Shown: positions 35,463 through 45,069, numbered from the stretch's first letter. The stretch is 64,000 bases of DNA from an uncultured Paracoccaceae bacterium (GCA_947489445.1 CANLDN010000014.1:1-64000); one strand, 5' to 3'. Numbers and translations are program-made. Notes: generated from the sequence alone by a model not told the origin.

Positions 35463-36662
35463 TCAGACATCCGGATCACCGATCACCATATGCGCCATGA
35501 TCTGCCCATGATCCGAGGCGAGCTTGTTATAGGGGGCTTCCGGATGCGACCCATCCGTCAGATGGTCATTGAGCACGCTGAAATACTCCATTTCCCCGAT
35601 TTTCCCCGCAAAATCAGGGTGAAAATGGCGCGACATCAGGATCTGATCGATGCTTTCGAACACCCCGCCAAAGGCGGATGTATAGACCATATCGCGCAGC
35701 GATTTGCGCACAAACAGCTTCTCGGCTGAATACAGGCGCACGGCCCCGATATTTTCCTGAATGATCTCGTTTTCCTCATCCGTGTACCGGTCCCGCCGGG
35801 TTTCGGCATCATGCCGGCGCATCCAGGCGTAATTGCGAAACGGGGTCTCACCGGTGATGATCTCGGAACTGACCGCGTGTTCGCTATCGTTGAAATCACC
35901 CAGCACCATGACCGGATTGCCTGCCTTCAGCTCGTCCAGAATGGCGTTGCGCAGCACCCAGGCCTCGGCCATGCGGCGCAGGCCGGACCGCAGTGATCCC
36001 ATCGCCCGGGTGGCCGGATCGTAATTCACCAGATCGGCGGCGGGCGGAAACGGCGCACCTTCAGGCCGGGGCAGTTCGCCCAGCTTTGATTTCAAGTGGC
36101 AGTTGAAGACGGTCACCACCGTCTCACCCAGTTTGATCCGCACCTTCAGCACCGGGCGGCTGAGCCGCTTGATCCGGTAATGCCCGCCTTCATCCCCGTC
36201 CAGATCGGTAAAGGGAATGGCCAGCGGTCTGGGCAACTCCTGAATAACCTCCGGCAACCCTTCGAACCCGAAGCGCGACAGGATCGCGACACCGGGCCGC
36301 CGCTGCCCCGGTTCCCCGTCAAACAGGTTCGGGGCAAAGGCAAGAGCCGCTTCGGTATAGGGTTCATAGGCCAGCTTGCGGAAAATCGCCTTGCGGGCAT
36401 AGCCTTTGGACCGGTCGGGGATATTCGCCTCGTTCGCGGCCAGCCCAAGCTCATCGGTCTCGATGACGACATCGCGCAGGGCGTCTTCGCTGAAAATCTC
36501 CTGAAAACACACGATATCCGCGTTCATGGTCAGCAACTGGTCGGCCATCCATGCACGTTTCCAGGCATATTCCTCGGGGGTGTATTCCTCGAACCTGTAA
36601 TACTCCTGATCCGCCTCGATCAGGTTTTTGACGTTGAAACTGGCGATGGTGAAACGGGTCAA
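35463..36662 (-). CDS. Endonuclease/exonuclease/phosphatase-family protein
   Basis: A 399-residue member of the EEP superfamily (DNase I-like fold): N-terminal FTIASFNVKNL with the metal Asn, DIVCFQEIF with the metal Glu, VFNCHLKSK, VLGDFNDSE and terminal SDHGQIMAH with the catalytic Asp-His. The family includes nucleases and phosphodiesterases acting on DNA, lipids or nucleotides. It has no signal peptide. Its start ATG overlaps the stop of the upstream threonine dehydratase gene (ATGA), so it is the last gene of a four-gene operon. Confidence 0.85.
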   Translation of the reverse strand: MTRFTIASFNVKNLIEADQEYYRFEEYTPEEYAWKRAWMADQLLTMNADIVCFQEIFSEDALRDVVIETDELGLAANEANIPDRSKGYARKAIFRKLAYEPYTEAALAFAPNLFDGEPGQRRPGVAILSRFGFEGLPEVIQELPRPLAIPFTDLDGDEGGHYRIKRLSRPVLKVRIKLGETVVTVFNCHLKSKLGELPRPEGAPFPPAADLVNYDPATRAMGSLRSGLRRMAEAWVLRNAILDELKAGNPVMVLGDFNDSEHAVSSEIITGETPFRNYAWMRRHDAETRRDRYTDEENEIIQENIGAVRLYSAEKLFVRKSLRDMVYTSAFGGVFESIDQILMSRHFHPDFAGKIGEMEYFSVLNDHLTDGSHPEAPYNKLASDHGQIMAHMVIGDPDV

Positions 36663-37630
36663 TTCAAGGTCTCCAAAGCTTTGGCAAAGACATCCGGGTC
36701 AACATTGCCGCCCGTGGCAACGGCGACGATTGCATCGCCTTCAAATGCGTCCGGGTGGAACAGGGCGGCCGCCAGTGCGGCCGCACCACCGGGCTCGACC
36801 ACGATCTTGAGCCGTTCGAAGGCATGGGCCATCGCACGCAGGCACTCCTCCTCGGTTACCACCACGCCCGGCCCGCAAAGGGCCTGCATGATGGGAAAGG
36901 TGATGTTCCCCGGCTGCGGGGTGATGATCGCATCGCAGATCGACCCCGAAAGCCGTTCATTTCGCTCGATCCTGCCGCTCGCCAGCGACCGGGTCACGTC
37001 GTCGAACCCCTCCGGTTCCACCGGGCGCACGCGCAATCCCGGCGCATCTGCCGCCAGCGCCAGCGCAATCCCGGATGTCAGCCCGCCACCGCCACAACAG
37101 ACGGCGACATCAGCGTCGGTGATGCCAAGGGCGTTCATGTCCTCAGCAATCTCCAGCCCGCAAGTGCCTTGTCCGGCGATCACCTGCGGTTCGTCAAACG
37201 GTTTCACCAGTGTCAGCCCGCGCTCATCGGCCAGCCGCGCGCCAATCGCGTCACGATCTTCGGTCGCGCGGTCATAAAGCACCACCTCTGCCCCCAAAGC
37301 CCTTGTATTGGCAATTTTGATTGCAGGCGCATCTGCCGGCATCACGATCACCGCAGGCGCACCATGTTCGCGGGCCGCCAGGGCCACCCCCTGCGCATGG
37401 TTCCCGCTGGAAAATGCGATGACACCGGTTTTCAGCGCATTGTCAGTCAGCGCGGAAATCGCCGACCAGCCGCCGCGAAACTTGAAAGACCCGGTATGCT
37501 GTACACATTCGGGCTTCACAAAAACCCGCCGCCCCGCAATCTCATCCAGAAAAGGTGATGTCAGGATCGGCGTGCGCCGCGCATGGCCTTCCAACCGTTT
37601 GGCGGCGGCCCGGATCATGTCGATATTCAA
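36659..37630 (-). CDS. Threonine/serine dehydratase (PLP fold type II)
   Basis: A 323-residue ammonia-lyase. The PLP lysine is in FKFRGGW (about 47-53); the Asn-containing loop is SSGNHAQG, the phosphate loop CCGGGGLTSG. It deaminates Thr or Ser to the 2-oxoacid. It lacks the C-terminal ACT regulatory domain of IlvA and is nearer to the catabolic/serine racemase-like group. Start is taken as TTG 37630, because GGAGAGG lies upstream and the TTGA overlap couples it to the preceding hydrolase gene. Confidence 0.87.
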   Translation of the reverse strand: MNIDMIRAAAKRLEGHARRTPILTSPFLDEIAGRRVFVKPECVQHTGSFKFRGGWSAISALTDNALKTGVIAFSSGNHAQGVALAAREHGAPAVIVMPADAPAIKIANTRALGAEVVLYDRATEDRDAIGARLADERGLTLVKPFDEPQVIAGQGTCGLEIAEDMNALGITDADVAVCCGGGGLTSGIALALAADAPGLRVRPVEPEGFDDVTRSLASGRIERNERLSGSICDAIITPQPGNITFPIMQALCGPGVVVTEEECLRAMAHAFERLKIVVEPGGAAALAAALFHPDAFEGDAIVAVATGGNVDPDVFAKALETLN

Positions 37631-38445
37631 TGCAGCCTCTCCAACCAACGGTGCAGCGCATCCAACGCCTGCGGCTCATCCAGAAACGGCACATGGCCAC
37701 GCCCCGGCACATCGACGCGGATCATATCCGCGCGACGTTCCTCCATCTTGTCTGCTGTGGCTGCGGTCAGCAGGTCCGAATTTGCCCCCCGGATCAGGGC
37801 CAACGGCAGCCCATGCAAGGCATCAAACAGCGGCCACAGATCAGGGGCCGGTTGCGCCCCCGCCTCCAGCACCGCATCGCGCAGCTTGGGATCATAGCGC
37901 AGCACCAGCCCTTGCGGTGTTTCCTCGTAATGCGCGCGCACTTCATCCAGCCAGCGCTCCATCGGGACGCCCTTGAAATGCACCCAGTTCCGCGTCCGGA
38001 ATTCCGCAGCCTCCGCATAGGTTTTCTGCGCGGGCTTGCGGCCGATATAGTTCTTGATGATCTCCAACCCCGCAGGCGCAATCTCGGGACCGATATCGTT
38101 CAGCGCGACACCGGTCAGCCGCTCCCGCGCGGTCGCGGCCAGCATCATCCCGATCAGCCCGCCACGAGATGTGCCCAGAATGGCAGCTTTTTCCAGCCTC
38201 AGATGGTCCATCAGGCCCAGCACATCCTGCGCCTCCTGCGGGATGGTATAACTGGTGTAATCCGCCCAACCCGACAGACCCCGCCCACGATAATCGGGCC
38301 GGATCAGGCGCACCGGCAAATGCGGGGCGACATGATCGAAATCCATCGCATTCCGGGTCAGCCCCGCCAGGGCAATCACCGGCAGCCCCTCACCCTCATC
38401 CAGATAATGCAGGCGGGTGCCATCGGCGGCCTCGAAATAGGGCAT
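37627..38445 (-). CDS. Alpha/beta-fold hydrolase
   Basis: A 272-residue hydrolase. The nucleophile is in GTSRGG (Ser near 95), DYRGRGLSGW precedes it and the catalytic His is in VPGRGHVPFLDEP near the end. Substrate not identifiable from sequence. It overlaps the upstream dehalogenase by one base (TGATG) and the downstream dehydratase start by four, fitting an operon dehalogenase - hydrolase - dehydratase - EEP protein. Confidence 0.85.
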   Translation of the reverse strand: MPYFEAADGTRLHYLDEGEGLPVIALAGLTRNAMDFDHVAPHLPVRLIRPDYRGRGLSGWADYTSYTIPQEAQDVLGLMDHLRLEKAAILGTSRGGLIGMMLAATARERLTGVALNDIGPEIAPAGLEIIKNYIGRKPAQKTYAEAAEFRTRNWVHFKGVPMERWLDEVRAHYEETPQGLVLRYDPKLRDAVLEAGAQPAPDLWPLFDALHGLPLALIRGANSDLLTAATADKMEERRADMIRVDVPGRGHVPFLDEPQALDALHRWLERLH

Positions 38446-39122
38446 CAGACAAACTCCGGTATCTTGGTCAGATCAGACAGGACGTGTGTGGGCGAGGCAT
38501 AAAGCCGGTCCATCGGCTCGCCCGCCCGGTTCACCCAGACGGTCTGAAACCCGTACCCCGCGGCCCCTGCCGCATCCCAACCATTGGAGGACACGAACAG
38601 CACATCCGACCGGGCACAGCCGAAATGATCCCCCACCAGATCGTAAACCCGATCATGCGGCTTGAAGACCCCCACGCTTTCCACCGACAACACCGCATCT
38701 AGCACGTCATTAATGCCCGCAGACGTCACAGCGCCCTCCAGCATATCCGGCGAGCCATTGGACAATATCGCCGTCGCCAGCCCGCGGTCCTTCAACGTCT
38801 GCAACATCGCGGGTACCTCCGCATAAGCGGCCAGTTCCCAATAAAGCTCCAGCAGCCGGGCGCGGGTCTCGTCATCGCTCAACCCGTTTGCTTCCAGCGC
38901 CCAGTCCAGCCCGTCCTGCGTGACCTGCCAGAAATCGCAATGCTGACCTGCCACCGCGCGCAGCCAAGTATATTGCAACTGCTTGAGCCGCCAGTCCCGG
39001 GCCAAGGCAGGCCAAACAGCGGCCAGCGCCTCATGCGCCGGTTCCTCAGCCGCCGTTGCTGCCGCCGCATTCACATCGAACAGCGTGCCATAGGCGTCAA
39101 AAACACATGTGGTGATCGGCAT
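38445..39122 (-). CDS. Haloacid dehalogenase type II (HAD superfamily)
   Basis: A 225-residue HAD-superfamily enzyme of the L-2-haloacid dehalogenase group. Motif I is FDAYGTLFD with the nucleophilic Asp, motif II ILSNGSPDML, motif III Lys in VFKPHDRVY, and FVSSNGWDAAGA near residue 178 is characteristic of the type II dehalogenases. It would hydrolyse L-2-haloacids to D-2-hydroxyacids. ATG 39122 has the strong site GGAGGGG just upstream; the open frame extending upstream to 39224 is not coding-like. Confidence 0.88.
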   Translation of the reverse strand: MPITTCVFDAYGTLFDVNAAAATAAEEPAHEALAAVWPALARDWRLKQLQYTWLRAVAGQHCDFWQVTQDGLDWALEANGLSDDETRARLLELYWELAAYAEVPAMLQTLKDRGLATAILSNGSPDMLEGAVTSAGINDVLDAVLSVESVGVFKPHDRVYDLVGDHFGCARSDVLFVSSNGWDAAGAAGYGFQTVWVNRAGEPMDRLYASPTHVLSDLTKIPEFV

Positions 39123-39247
39123 TTTCCCCTCCGGTTTCAGATGCATCGTGTCACGGCAACACTCCGGCGAAAAGAGGCAAAGCCAATTGTAATGACAAGG
39201 CAGGGGCAATAGCGTGCCGCACAATCTATCCTAGAGTAGAAAAGAGT

Positions 39248-39688
39248 ATGCAGATGAGTCAGGCGAAAACGGGCGACACCGTGCGGATCAACTACACCGG
39301 CACACTGACGAACGGAGAAACCTTTGACAGCTCCGACGGACGCGACCCGCTGGAATTCATCGTCGGCTCCGGTCAGATCATCCCCGGTCTCGACTCCGCC
39401 ATCCCCGGCATGGCCGTGGGCGACAAGAAAACCGTCGAAGTTCCCTGCGCGCAGGCCTATGGCGACAGCAACCCCGACGCACGGCAGGCGATCCCACGCT
39501 CCGAAATCCCCGACAACATCCCGCTTGATCCCGGCACGCAATTGCAAATGCAGACGCCGCAAGGGCAGGTGGTGCAGGTGACCGTGGCCGAAGTGACCGA
39601 GGAAGAAGTGACGCTTGACGCGAACCACCCGCTGGCGGGCAAGGACCTGATCTTTGCCATCGAAATCATGGGGATCGACGCGGCGTAG
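39248..39688 (+). CDS. FKBP-type peptidyl-prolyl isomerase (SlyD-like)
   Basis: A 146-residue cytoplasmic FKBP: GDTVRINYTGTLTNGETFDSS at the start (FKBP strand with Tyr/Asp), FIVGSGQIIPGLDSAIPGM and the IF-like insert AQAYGDSNPDARQAIPRSE, then terminal DANHPLAGKDLIFAIEI, as in SlyD. It catalyses prolyl cis-trans isomerisation and acts as a chaperone. The metal-binding His-rich tail of E. coli SlyD is absent. ATG 39254 is an alternative start. Confidence 0.9.
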   Translation: MQMSQAKTGDTVRINYTGTLTNGETFDSSDGRDPLEFIVGSGQIIPGLDSAIPGMAVGDKKTVEVPCAQAYGDSNPDARQAIPRSEIPDNIPLDPGTQLQMQTPQGQVVQVTVAEVTEEEVTLDANHPLAGKDLIFAIEIMGIDAA

Positions 39689-39746
39689 CACATGTCGTTA
39701 GCGAGTATTCGGACCAGGTTGGGTCGACGACAAAGGAAATGCGACC

Positions 39747-41525
39747 TTGAAGAAGACGACTATCGGCCTCGTGGCCGGGCTCGCCGTGGCAGGGGCCGCG
39801 ACCTGGGCCTCACTGCAATTCACATCTCCACCCAGTCAGGTCGATACATATAACGCCGAAGAAGCGTTTTACGCAGATCTCGAACCGCTGCATGACCGCA
39901 TGCGCGCCGTGGAAAACGAAGATGTGAATGGGCATTTGTTTGCCGCCAACTTCGCCTATGTCTCCACCCGCCGCCTTCTGCTGGATCGGGCCCATCCGCC
40001 TGTTGGGGTCAGCTACGATCACCACGATATGGCGACCATCGGTCATTACGCCGACCTGAACAGTTTTGCCGAAAACTATATCGATAGTCTGCGGGCCATT
40101 TGGGAAGACAGCCTTGATCCCAAAGAGATCAATCTCAAAAAACCTTTACGCTACCGTTTTGGTGATGTCGTGCGTTGGGAATTCGTCGAATTGTCCGACG
40201 GCCGGACGCTGACTGTGCAGCCGCAGAATGCACCAGATGAAAATGTGTTGATGGCACGGGCCAATCAATATGATGGCGTCGATATTCTCGGACGGGATAA
40301 GGCTGGCAGCGCCATTCCACTCAGGGCCAATTTGCAGGTAGAGCTAAAGGTGCCATCTGATCTGCGGGTGTTGTCATTCCCTGGCCCCCGCATCGGTGCG
40401 ACCCAGACCTATGATGACTACCGTGTCACGATTACAGATATCACGCCCCAATATGCCGAAGTAACGGTCAACCGCACCGATGCCGGCCAGGTCAAAAGCG
40501 GGATGCTGACCGTGGATCTGGGCGCGCGCGATGGTAACGGTCATCCGATTGTAACTATCAAACAAACCAGCAATGATGTTGCTGATATCGACGCATTTCG
40601 CACAGCGATCGAGGATATCATCGCGTTGGACGATACCCCCGATGCCGCGCAGCAGGCCGAGCGTCTGCTGGATGGCGGGCCGGCGTTGATCACCCGTTCC
40701 AGCTTTCAGGGCCAGATTGGTACGCTTGATGTCTACCTTGCCGATTTTCGGCTTGCACGGACGCTGACACGCGATCTGGTTCTGCCGGTCTTTGTACCGA
40801 ATGCCGAAATTGCCGATCTGCCCGATCTCTCACAACCGTCCGAGATCATTGATCCACAGCTTTTGTATCTAACCGACAACACGCCGGATCTCTGGGATGC
40901 GGGCGAGGTCCAGAATGCCTTGTCCGTCTGGCAGGACAGGGATGCGGTCAGATACATCCTGCCACCTCGCGTCAGCGACGTATTTGTCGGCGAATTTGGC
41001 CGGATCGAGCGGTCCGGCGACATGGATTTTGGCCGGGCCAATCGCGATATCGCGCATGATGACTGGCAATTATACGAGGTGGGATCGACGTCGATCCGCT
41101 TCAAACCGGATGCTTTCCCTCAACCACCCGAACGGGTCACGGGCGAGGTTGCCGTGAACATTCTGACGGCGCTGTCGCGCGAAACCTTCACGCTGGATCA
41201 ACTGCCTGCCGGGATATCAGTGACCGGCAACCGGGTGACCGTCGATGGCCCCCTGCTTCAAAGCCTCGTTGGCGACCAAGACTGGGCACGTATATCGCGG
41301 CGCGATCAGGATAGCACAATCGCAGTCTTTGCGCTCAACGCTGAAGGGCTGCCGCTGCAACGGTTCCACGTTGCCGGGCGGACAAACGATGGTTCGGATC
41401 AGGTCAGCTATTACTACCACGGCAACCCATCCTCTGTTCTGGTGCTCCGGCGTGGACCGGTCGAACAGGTGAATGTGCGTATCAATCAGCCGCTCGATGT
41501 CGCGGCCTTCGATCTGGAATACTAA
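39747..41525 (+). CDS. Large exported protein of unknown function
   Basis: A 592-residue protein I do not recognise. It begins with a lipid-free signal or anchor (MKKTTIGLVAGLAVAGAATWASLQF), followed by a mixed alpha/beta body. There is no further membrane span. It contains several strands rich in Arg/Asp, such as DYRVTITDITPQYAEVTVNR and GMLTVDLGARDGNG, which look like repeated beta-sandwich units. The start must be TTG: the only nearby ATG (39738) leads to a stop within four codons, and AAAGGA lies at 39731-39736. It stands apart from its neighbours and is transcribed towards the convergent fabI gene. Confidence 0.6.
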   Translation: MKKTTIGLVAGLAVAGAATWASLQFTSPPSQVDTYNAEEAFYADLEPLHDRMRAVENEDVNGHLFAANFAYVSTRRLLLDRAHPPVGVSYDHHDMATIGHYADLNSFAENYIDSLRAIWEDSLDPKEINLKKPLRYRFGDVVRWEFVELSDGRTLTVQPQNAPDENVLMARANQYDGVDILGRDKAGSAIPLRANLQVELKVPSDLRVLSFPGPRIGATQTYDDYRVTITDITPQYAEVTVNRTDAGQVKSGMLTVDLGARDGNGHPIVTIKQTSNDVADIDAFRTAIEDIIALDDTPDAAQQAERLLDGGPALITRSSFQGQIGTLDVYLADFRLARTLTRDLVLPVFVPNAEIADLPDLSQPSEIIDPQLLYLTDNTPDLWDAGEVQNALSVWQDRDAVRYILPPRVSDVFVGEFGRIERSGDMDFGRANRDIAHDDWQLYEVGSTSIRFKPDAFPQPPERVTGEVAVNILTALSRETFTLDQLPAGISVTGNRVTVDGPLLQSLVGDQDWARISRRDQDSTIAVFALNAEGLPLQRFHVAGRTNDGSDQVSYYYHGNPSSVLVLRRGPVEQVNVRINQPLDVAAFDLEY

Positions 41526-41678
41526 CGGCGGGTTAACACTCGCACCGCGCGGGGCGTTAATCTGGCCAAATGCCCGCCAGGGGTCCGACGCAAGTCCGAC
41601 GTTTTGCCGACGCGATGCCGACAGGCCATTTCCGCGAAAACCCCTGCATTAATGGCGCGCGCGCTGATTCGGATCAAA

Positions 41679-41695
41679 GGGGTGTTGCGCACCCC
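41679..41695 (-). terminator. Hairpin downstream of fabI, possible terminator
   Basis: GGGGTG-TTGCG-CACCCC forms a 6-bp GC-rich stem 28 bases past the fabI stop codon. The following minus-strand bases contain only TTTGAT, so a strong U-tract is missing. It may weakly terminate the fabB-fabI transcript. Confidence 0.35.
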
Positions 41696-41723
41696 CAAAA
41701 ACACCACCGAACGTTGCGTGGTC

Positions 41724-42515
41724 TCAGACCAGATGATCGGGCTGCGGCATCCCCAGAACATGAAAACCGCCGTCCACGCGAATGATCTCGCCCGTGGTGC
41801 AGGCGCCCGCATCCGAGGCCAGATAAACAGCCGTACCACCCACCGCCTCAAGCGTGGCATTGGCGCGCAGCGGCGTGTTTTGTTCGGTATGCTTATAGGT
41901 CCGGCGCGCCCCGCCAATCGCTGCCCCAGCAAGGGTTTTCATCGGTCCGGGGCTGATCGCATTGACCCGAATGCCCTGCGGGCCAAGGTCGTTGGCCAGA
42001 TAGCGTGTGGCACTTTCCAGCGCGGCCTTGGCGACCCCCATGACGTTGTAAAACGGGGTGACGCGGTTCGATCCCTGATAGGTCAGGGTCAGCAGCGTGC
42101 CACCATCCGGCATCAGTTCCGACGCCCGCTTGGCCACATCGATGAACGAATAGCAAGAGATCGCAAGCGAGGTCTTGAAGTTGTCGCGCGTGGTGTTGAT
42201 GAAACGGCCCGTCAGCTCATTTTTATCTGAAAAAGCAATGGCATGGACGACAAAATCTAATCTGCCCCAGCGCTCTTTGAGCAGCCCAAATGCCGCATCC
42301 ATGCTGGCGTCATCCGTCACGTCCACATCAACCATGATGTCCGACCCGACGCTTTCCGCCAGTGGTTCCAGGCGCTTGCCAAATGCTTCGCCCTGATACG
42401 AAAACGCCAGTTCTGCCCCGGCCTCGTGCATCGCTTTGGCGATGCCCCATGCAATGGATCGTTCATTGGCCACGCCCATAATCAGGCCGCGTTTTCCCTG
42501 CATCGAAATGGTCAT
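41724..42515 (-). CDS. fabI: Enoyl-[acyl-carrier-protein] reductase (NADH)
   Basis: A 263-residue short-chain dehydrogenase of the FabI family. N-terminal GLIMGVANERSIAWGIAKAM binds NADH; the active-site pair is YNVMGVAKAALE (Tyr and Lys six residues apart, about 157-164). It reduces trans-2-enoyl-ACP in the last step of each fatty-acid elongation cycle. ATG 42515 (MTISMQGK) is the start; only four bases separate it from the fabB stop. Confidence 0.95.
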   Translation of the reverse strand: MTISMQGKRGLIMGVANERSIAWGIAKAMHEAGAELAFSYQGEAFGKRLEPLAESVGSDIMVDVDVTDDASMDAAFGLLKERWGRLDFVVHAIAFSDKNELTGRFINTTRDNFKTSLAISCYSFIDVAKRASELMPDGGTLLTLTYQGSNRVTPFYNVMGVAKAALESATRYLANDLGPQGIRVNAISPGPMKTLAGAAIGGARRTYKHTEQNTPLRANATLEAVGGTAVYLASDAGACTTGEIIRVDGGFHVLGMPQPDHLV

Positions 42516-42519
42516 TGGT

Positions 42520-43749
42520 CTATCCTTGGAACTTGGAAAGCAGCATGGACCCGTTGGTGCCGCCAAACCCGAAGGAATTGGTCATCACCGTATCAAGTCC
42601 TGCATTTTCAACGAGTTGCGTCGCGATCTCGGCTGGATCAAGCGTGGGATCGAGCGTTTCGACATTGATGGATGGTGCGATGAAATCATCCTGCAACATC
42701 AGCAGGCAATAGATCGCCTCCTGCGCGCCGGTGGCCCCTTGGCTGTGTCCGGTCATCGACTTTGTAGAGCTGATCGGCGGTGTCGCGCCCTGGCCAAAGA
42801 CCCGGCGCACGGCTTCAACCTCGCCTACGTCACCGACGGGGGTAGAGGTGCCGTGTGCATTGATATAACTGACTTTTCTGCCCTCGGGGATGGTTTCCAA
42901 CGCCAGCCGCATGGCCCGTTCGCCGCCCTCGCCGGACGGGGCAACCATATCGTGCCCGTCAGATGTGGCGGCAAACCCTGTCACCTCGGCATAAATCTTG
43001 GCGCCGCGCGCCTGCGCATGTTCCAGGCTTTCCAGCACGACAATCCCGCCGCCGCCAGCGATGACAAAACCGTCGCGGTTGGCGTCGAACGCGCGCGATG
43101 CCTTTTCCGGCGTGTCGTTATACTTCGACGACATCGCGCCCATTGCATCGAACAGGCAGGACAGTGTCCAGTCCAGCTCTTCGCCGCCGCCCGCAAACAT
43201 CACATCCTGTTTGCCCATCATGATCTGTTCAGCTGCGTTGCCGATGCAATGCAGGCTTGTCGAACAGGCCGAGGTGATCGAATAGTTGATCCCCTTGATT
43301 TTAAAGGCCGTGGACAGGTTGGCAGAGATCGTGGAGGACATGCATTTTGGCACAGCAAACGGCCCAATCCGCTTGGTCGCACCAGTGGTTTTGACAACCT
43401 CATGCGCGGTCAGCATGGCCGAGGTGGACGGCCCACCTGACCCTGCCACCAGACCGGTGCGTGGGTTTGAAATGCTATCCTCGTCCAGTCCGGCATCTGC
43501 AATCGCCTGTTGCATCGCAATATGCGCATAGGCCGCACCAGGACCCATGAAACGCAGCGTGCGCTTGTCCACATGTTCGGTGACGTCGATCTTTAGCGTG
43601 CCGGCGATCTGGCTACGGAACCCGTGTTCTGCCATCTCGGGCGAGGCTTCGATGCCGGATTTGCCCGCTTTCAATGCAGCGGTCACTTCAGCCGCATTAT
43701 TTCCAATGGGCGATACAATGCCCAATCCTGTGACGACGACACGGCGCAT
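42520..43749 (-). CDS. fabB: Beta-ketoacyl-ACP synthase I
   Basis: A 409-residue condensing enzyme. Catalytic Cys lies in SACSTSLH, the two histidines in NAHGTSTPVGD and SMTGHSQGATG; terminal NSFGFGGTNGS. FabB extends acyl-ACP and, with FabA, is required for unsaturated fatty acids. ATG 43749 (MRRVVVTG) has GGGAG in front of it. In related genomes fabA is directly upstream in the same operon; here a 660-base segment with an opposing gene lies between them. Confidence 0.94.
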   Translation of the reverse strand: MRRVVVTGLGIVSPIGNNAAEVTAALKAGKSGIEASPEMAEHGFRSQIAGTLKIDVTEHVDKRTLRFMGPGAAYAHIAMQQAIADAGLDEDSISNPRTGLVAGSGGPSTSAMLTAHEVVKTTGATKRIGPFAVPKCMSSTISANLSTAFKIKGINYSITSACSTSLHCIGNAAEQIMMGKQDVMFAGGGEELDWTLSCLFDAMGAMSSKYNDTPEKASRAFDANRDGFVIAGGGGIVVLESLEHAQARGAKIYAEVTGFAATSDGHDMVAPSGEGGERAMRLALETIPEGRKVSYINAHGTSTPVGDVGEVEAVRRVFGQGATPPISSTKSMTGHSQGATGAQEAIYCLLMLQDDFIAPSINVETLDPTLDPAEIATQLVENAGLDTVMTNSFGFGGTNGSMLLSKFQG

Positions 43750-43955
43750 AGCTGCTCCCTTAATGCTTTTATTGGTGTGTAGGGGAGAGGGGGCAAGGGG
43801 GCAAGTGGCGGTGGGCATTGGTGCGGTTTGAGCGAAGTAGCTGAATGGGCTCCACAATTATCAATTCCCGGTTCCTCCCGTTCAATAATGATCAAAATCA
43901 AACTTTGGCGCGGCTGCCGTGACAGTCTGGCGGGCAGAAATGCTCGTCCCAATAC

Positions 43956-44393
43956 ATGGAAGGTCAGATTTTGGCGCAGGAATTGAAGCTTACCGGAAGA
44001 TGCATGTGCGGCGCAGTTGGCATCAAGGGCACCGCGAAAGAGCCGAAAGTGGCAGCTTGTCATTGCGACATGTGTCGCCGCTGGTCATCGGGACCGTATT
44101 TCGAAGTATCCTGCGAAAATGTGACATTTGAAGGTGAAAGCAATATCAGCACGATACGTTCATCAGATTGGGCTGAACGTGGTTTCTGTAAGAAATGCGG
44201 ATCGAACTTGTTTTATCACATCATCGACAGCGACGCATTCCAGATAGCCGCTGGAATTCTCGATGAGCAGTCAGATTTACGCCTGTCGCTGCAGGTCTTC
44301 ATCGACAAGAAGCCGCCTTTTTATACTTTGGCCGACGAGACCGAAATCATGACGGCCGCAGAGGTCTATGCGGCATATGCGCCGCCAGACTGA
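43956..44393 (+). CDS. GFA-family (glutathione-dependent formaldehyde-activating enzyme-like) protein
   Basis: A 145-residue zinc protein of the GFA/CENP-V family. Zinc ligands are in GRCMCGAVGI (Cys x1 Cys), AACHCDMCRRW and ERGFCKKCGSNLFYH. The family contains Gfa and many paralogues of unknown substrate. It lies between fabA and fabB on the opposite strand, convergent with fabA (15 bases between stops). ATG 43956 has no convincing ribosome site, and the codon use looks somewhat more AT-rich than in the fab genes, so recent insertion is plausible. Confidence 0.85.
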   Translation: MEGQILAQELKLTGRCMCGAVGIKGTAKEPKVAACHCDMCRRWSSGPYFEVSCENVTFEGESNISTIRSSDWAERGFCKKCGSNLFYHIIDSDAFQIAAGILDEQSDLRLSLQVFIDKKPPFYTLADETEIMTAAEVYAAYAPPD

Positions 44394-44408
44394 TCGTGCA
44401 ATGACGGC

Positions 44409-44918
44409 TTAGCTTTCTGAGAGCGCCACCTTCATGTCCTTGACTTGATAGATCACCTCGCCATCGGCTTCGACGATTCCGTCGGCGACGCCCATTGTCA
44501 GGCGGCGCGTCTGTAGGGCTTTGGTGAAATCGATCTTATAGGTCAGCATCTTGCGGTCGGGGCGTACCATACCAGTCAGCTTCACTTCGCCCACACCCAG
44601 CGCATAACCGCGCCCTTGCCAGCCGCGCCAGCCGAGGTTGAAGCCAGTGAGCTGCCAAAGACCGTCAAGGCCCAGGCAACCAGGCATGATCGGGTTGCCA
44701 GGGAAATGGCAGTCGAAAAACCACAGGTCAGGTGTAATGTCGAACTCTGCGACAACATGTCCTTTACCATGCGCCCCGCCATCACCTGAGATATCGGTAA
44801 TCCGATCCATCATCAGCATTGGGGGGGCAGGCAATTGCGCGTTACCGGGCCCGAAAAGTTCGCCCCGGGCACATTTTAGCAACCCTTCCTTGTCAAAACT
44901 ACTGGGATAATCCGCCAT
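44409..44918 (-). CDS. fabA: 3-hydroxydecanoyl-ACP dehydratase/isomerase
   Basis: A 169-residue hot-dog dehydratase. The active-site His is in FFDCHFPGNPIMPGCLGLD (about residues 68-86), with the Asp of GLD further on. It dehydrates 3-hydroxyacyl-ACP and isomerises trans-2 to cis-3-decenoyl-ACP, the branch point to unsaturated fatty acids. It is divergent from irr (151 bases between start codons). Confidence 0.95.
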   Translation of the reverse strand: MADYPSSFDKEGLLKCARGELFGPGNAQLPAPPMLMMDRITDISGDGGAHGKGHVVAEFDITPDLWFFDCHFPGNPIMPGCLGLDGLWQLTGFNLGWRGWQGRGYALGVGEVKLTGMVRPDRKMLTYKIDFTKALQTRRLTMGVADGIVEADGEVIYQVKDMKVALSES

Positions 44919-45069
44919 CTTGCTCGTCTCATTTCTATGATTGCTTTGTTGTGACGACCTCTAACATCGGGCGCTTTGGGAGAGCAAGTGCGTGGGCATA
45001 ATGCCGTTTTCATTTGATCCGATGGTATTTCTTCCCATATTAAGGACTTAGGGCAGCAAAAGAGCGACC

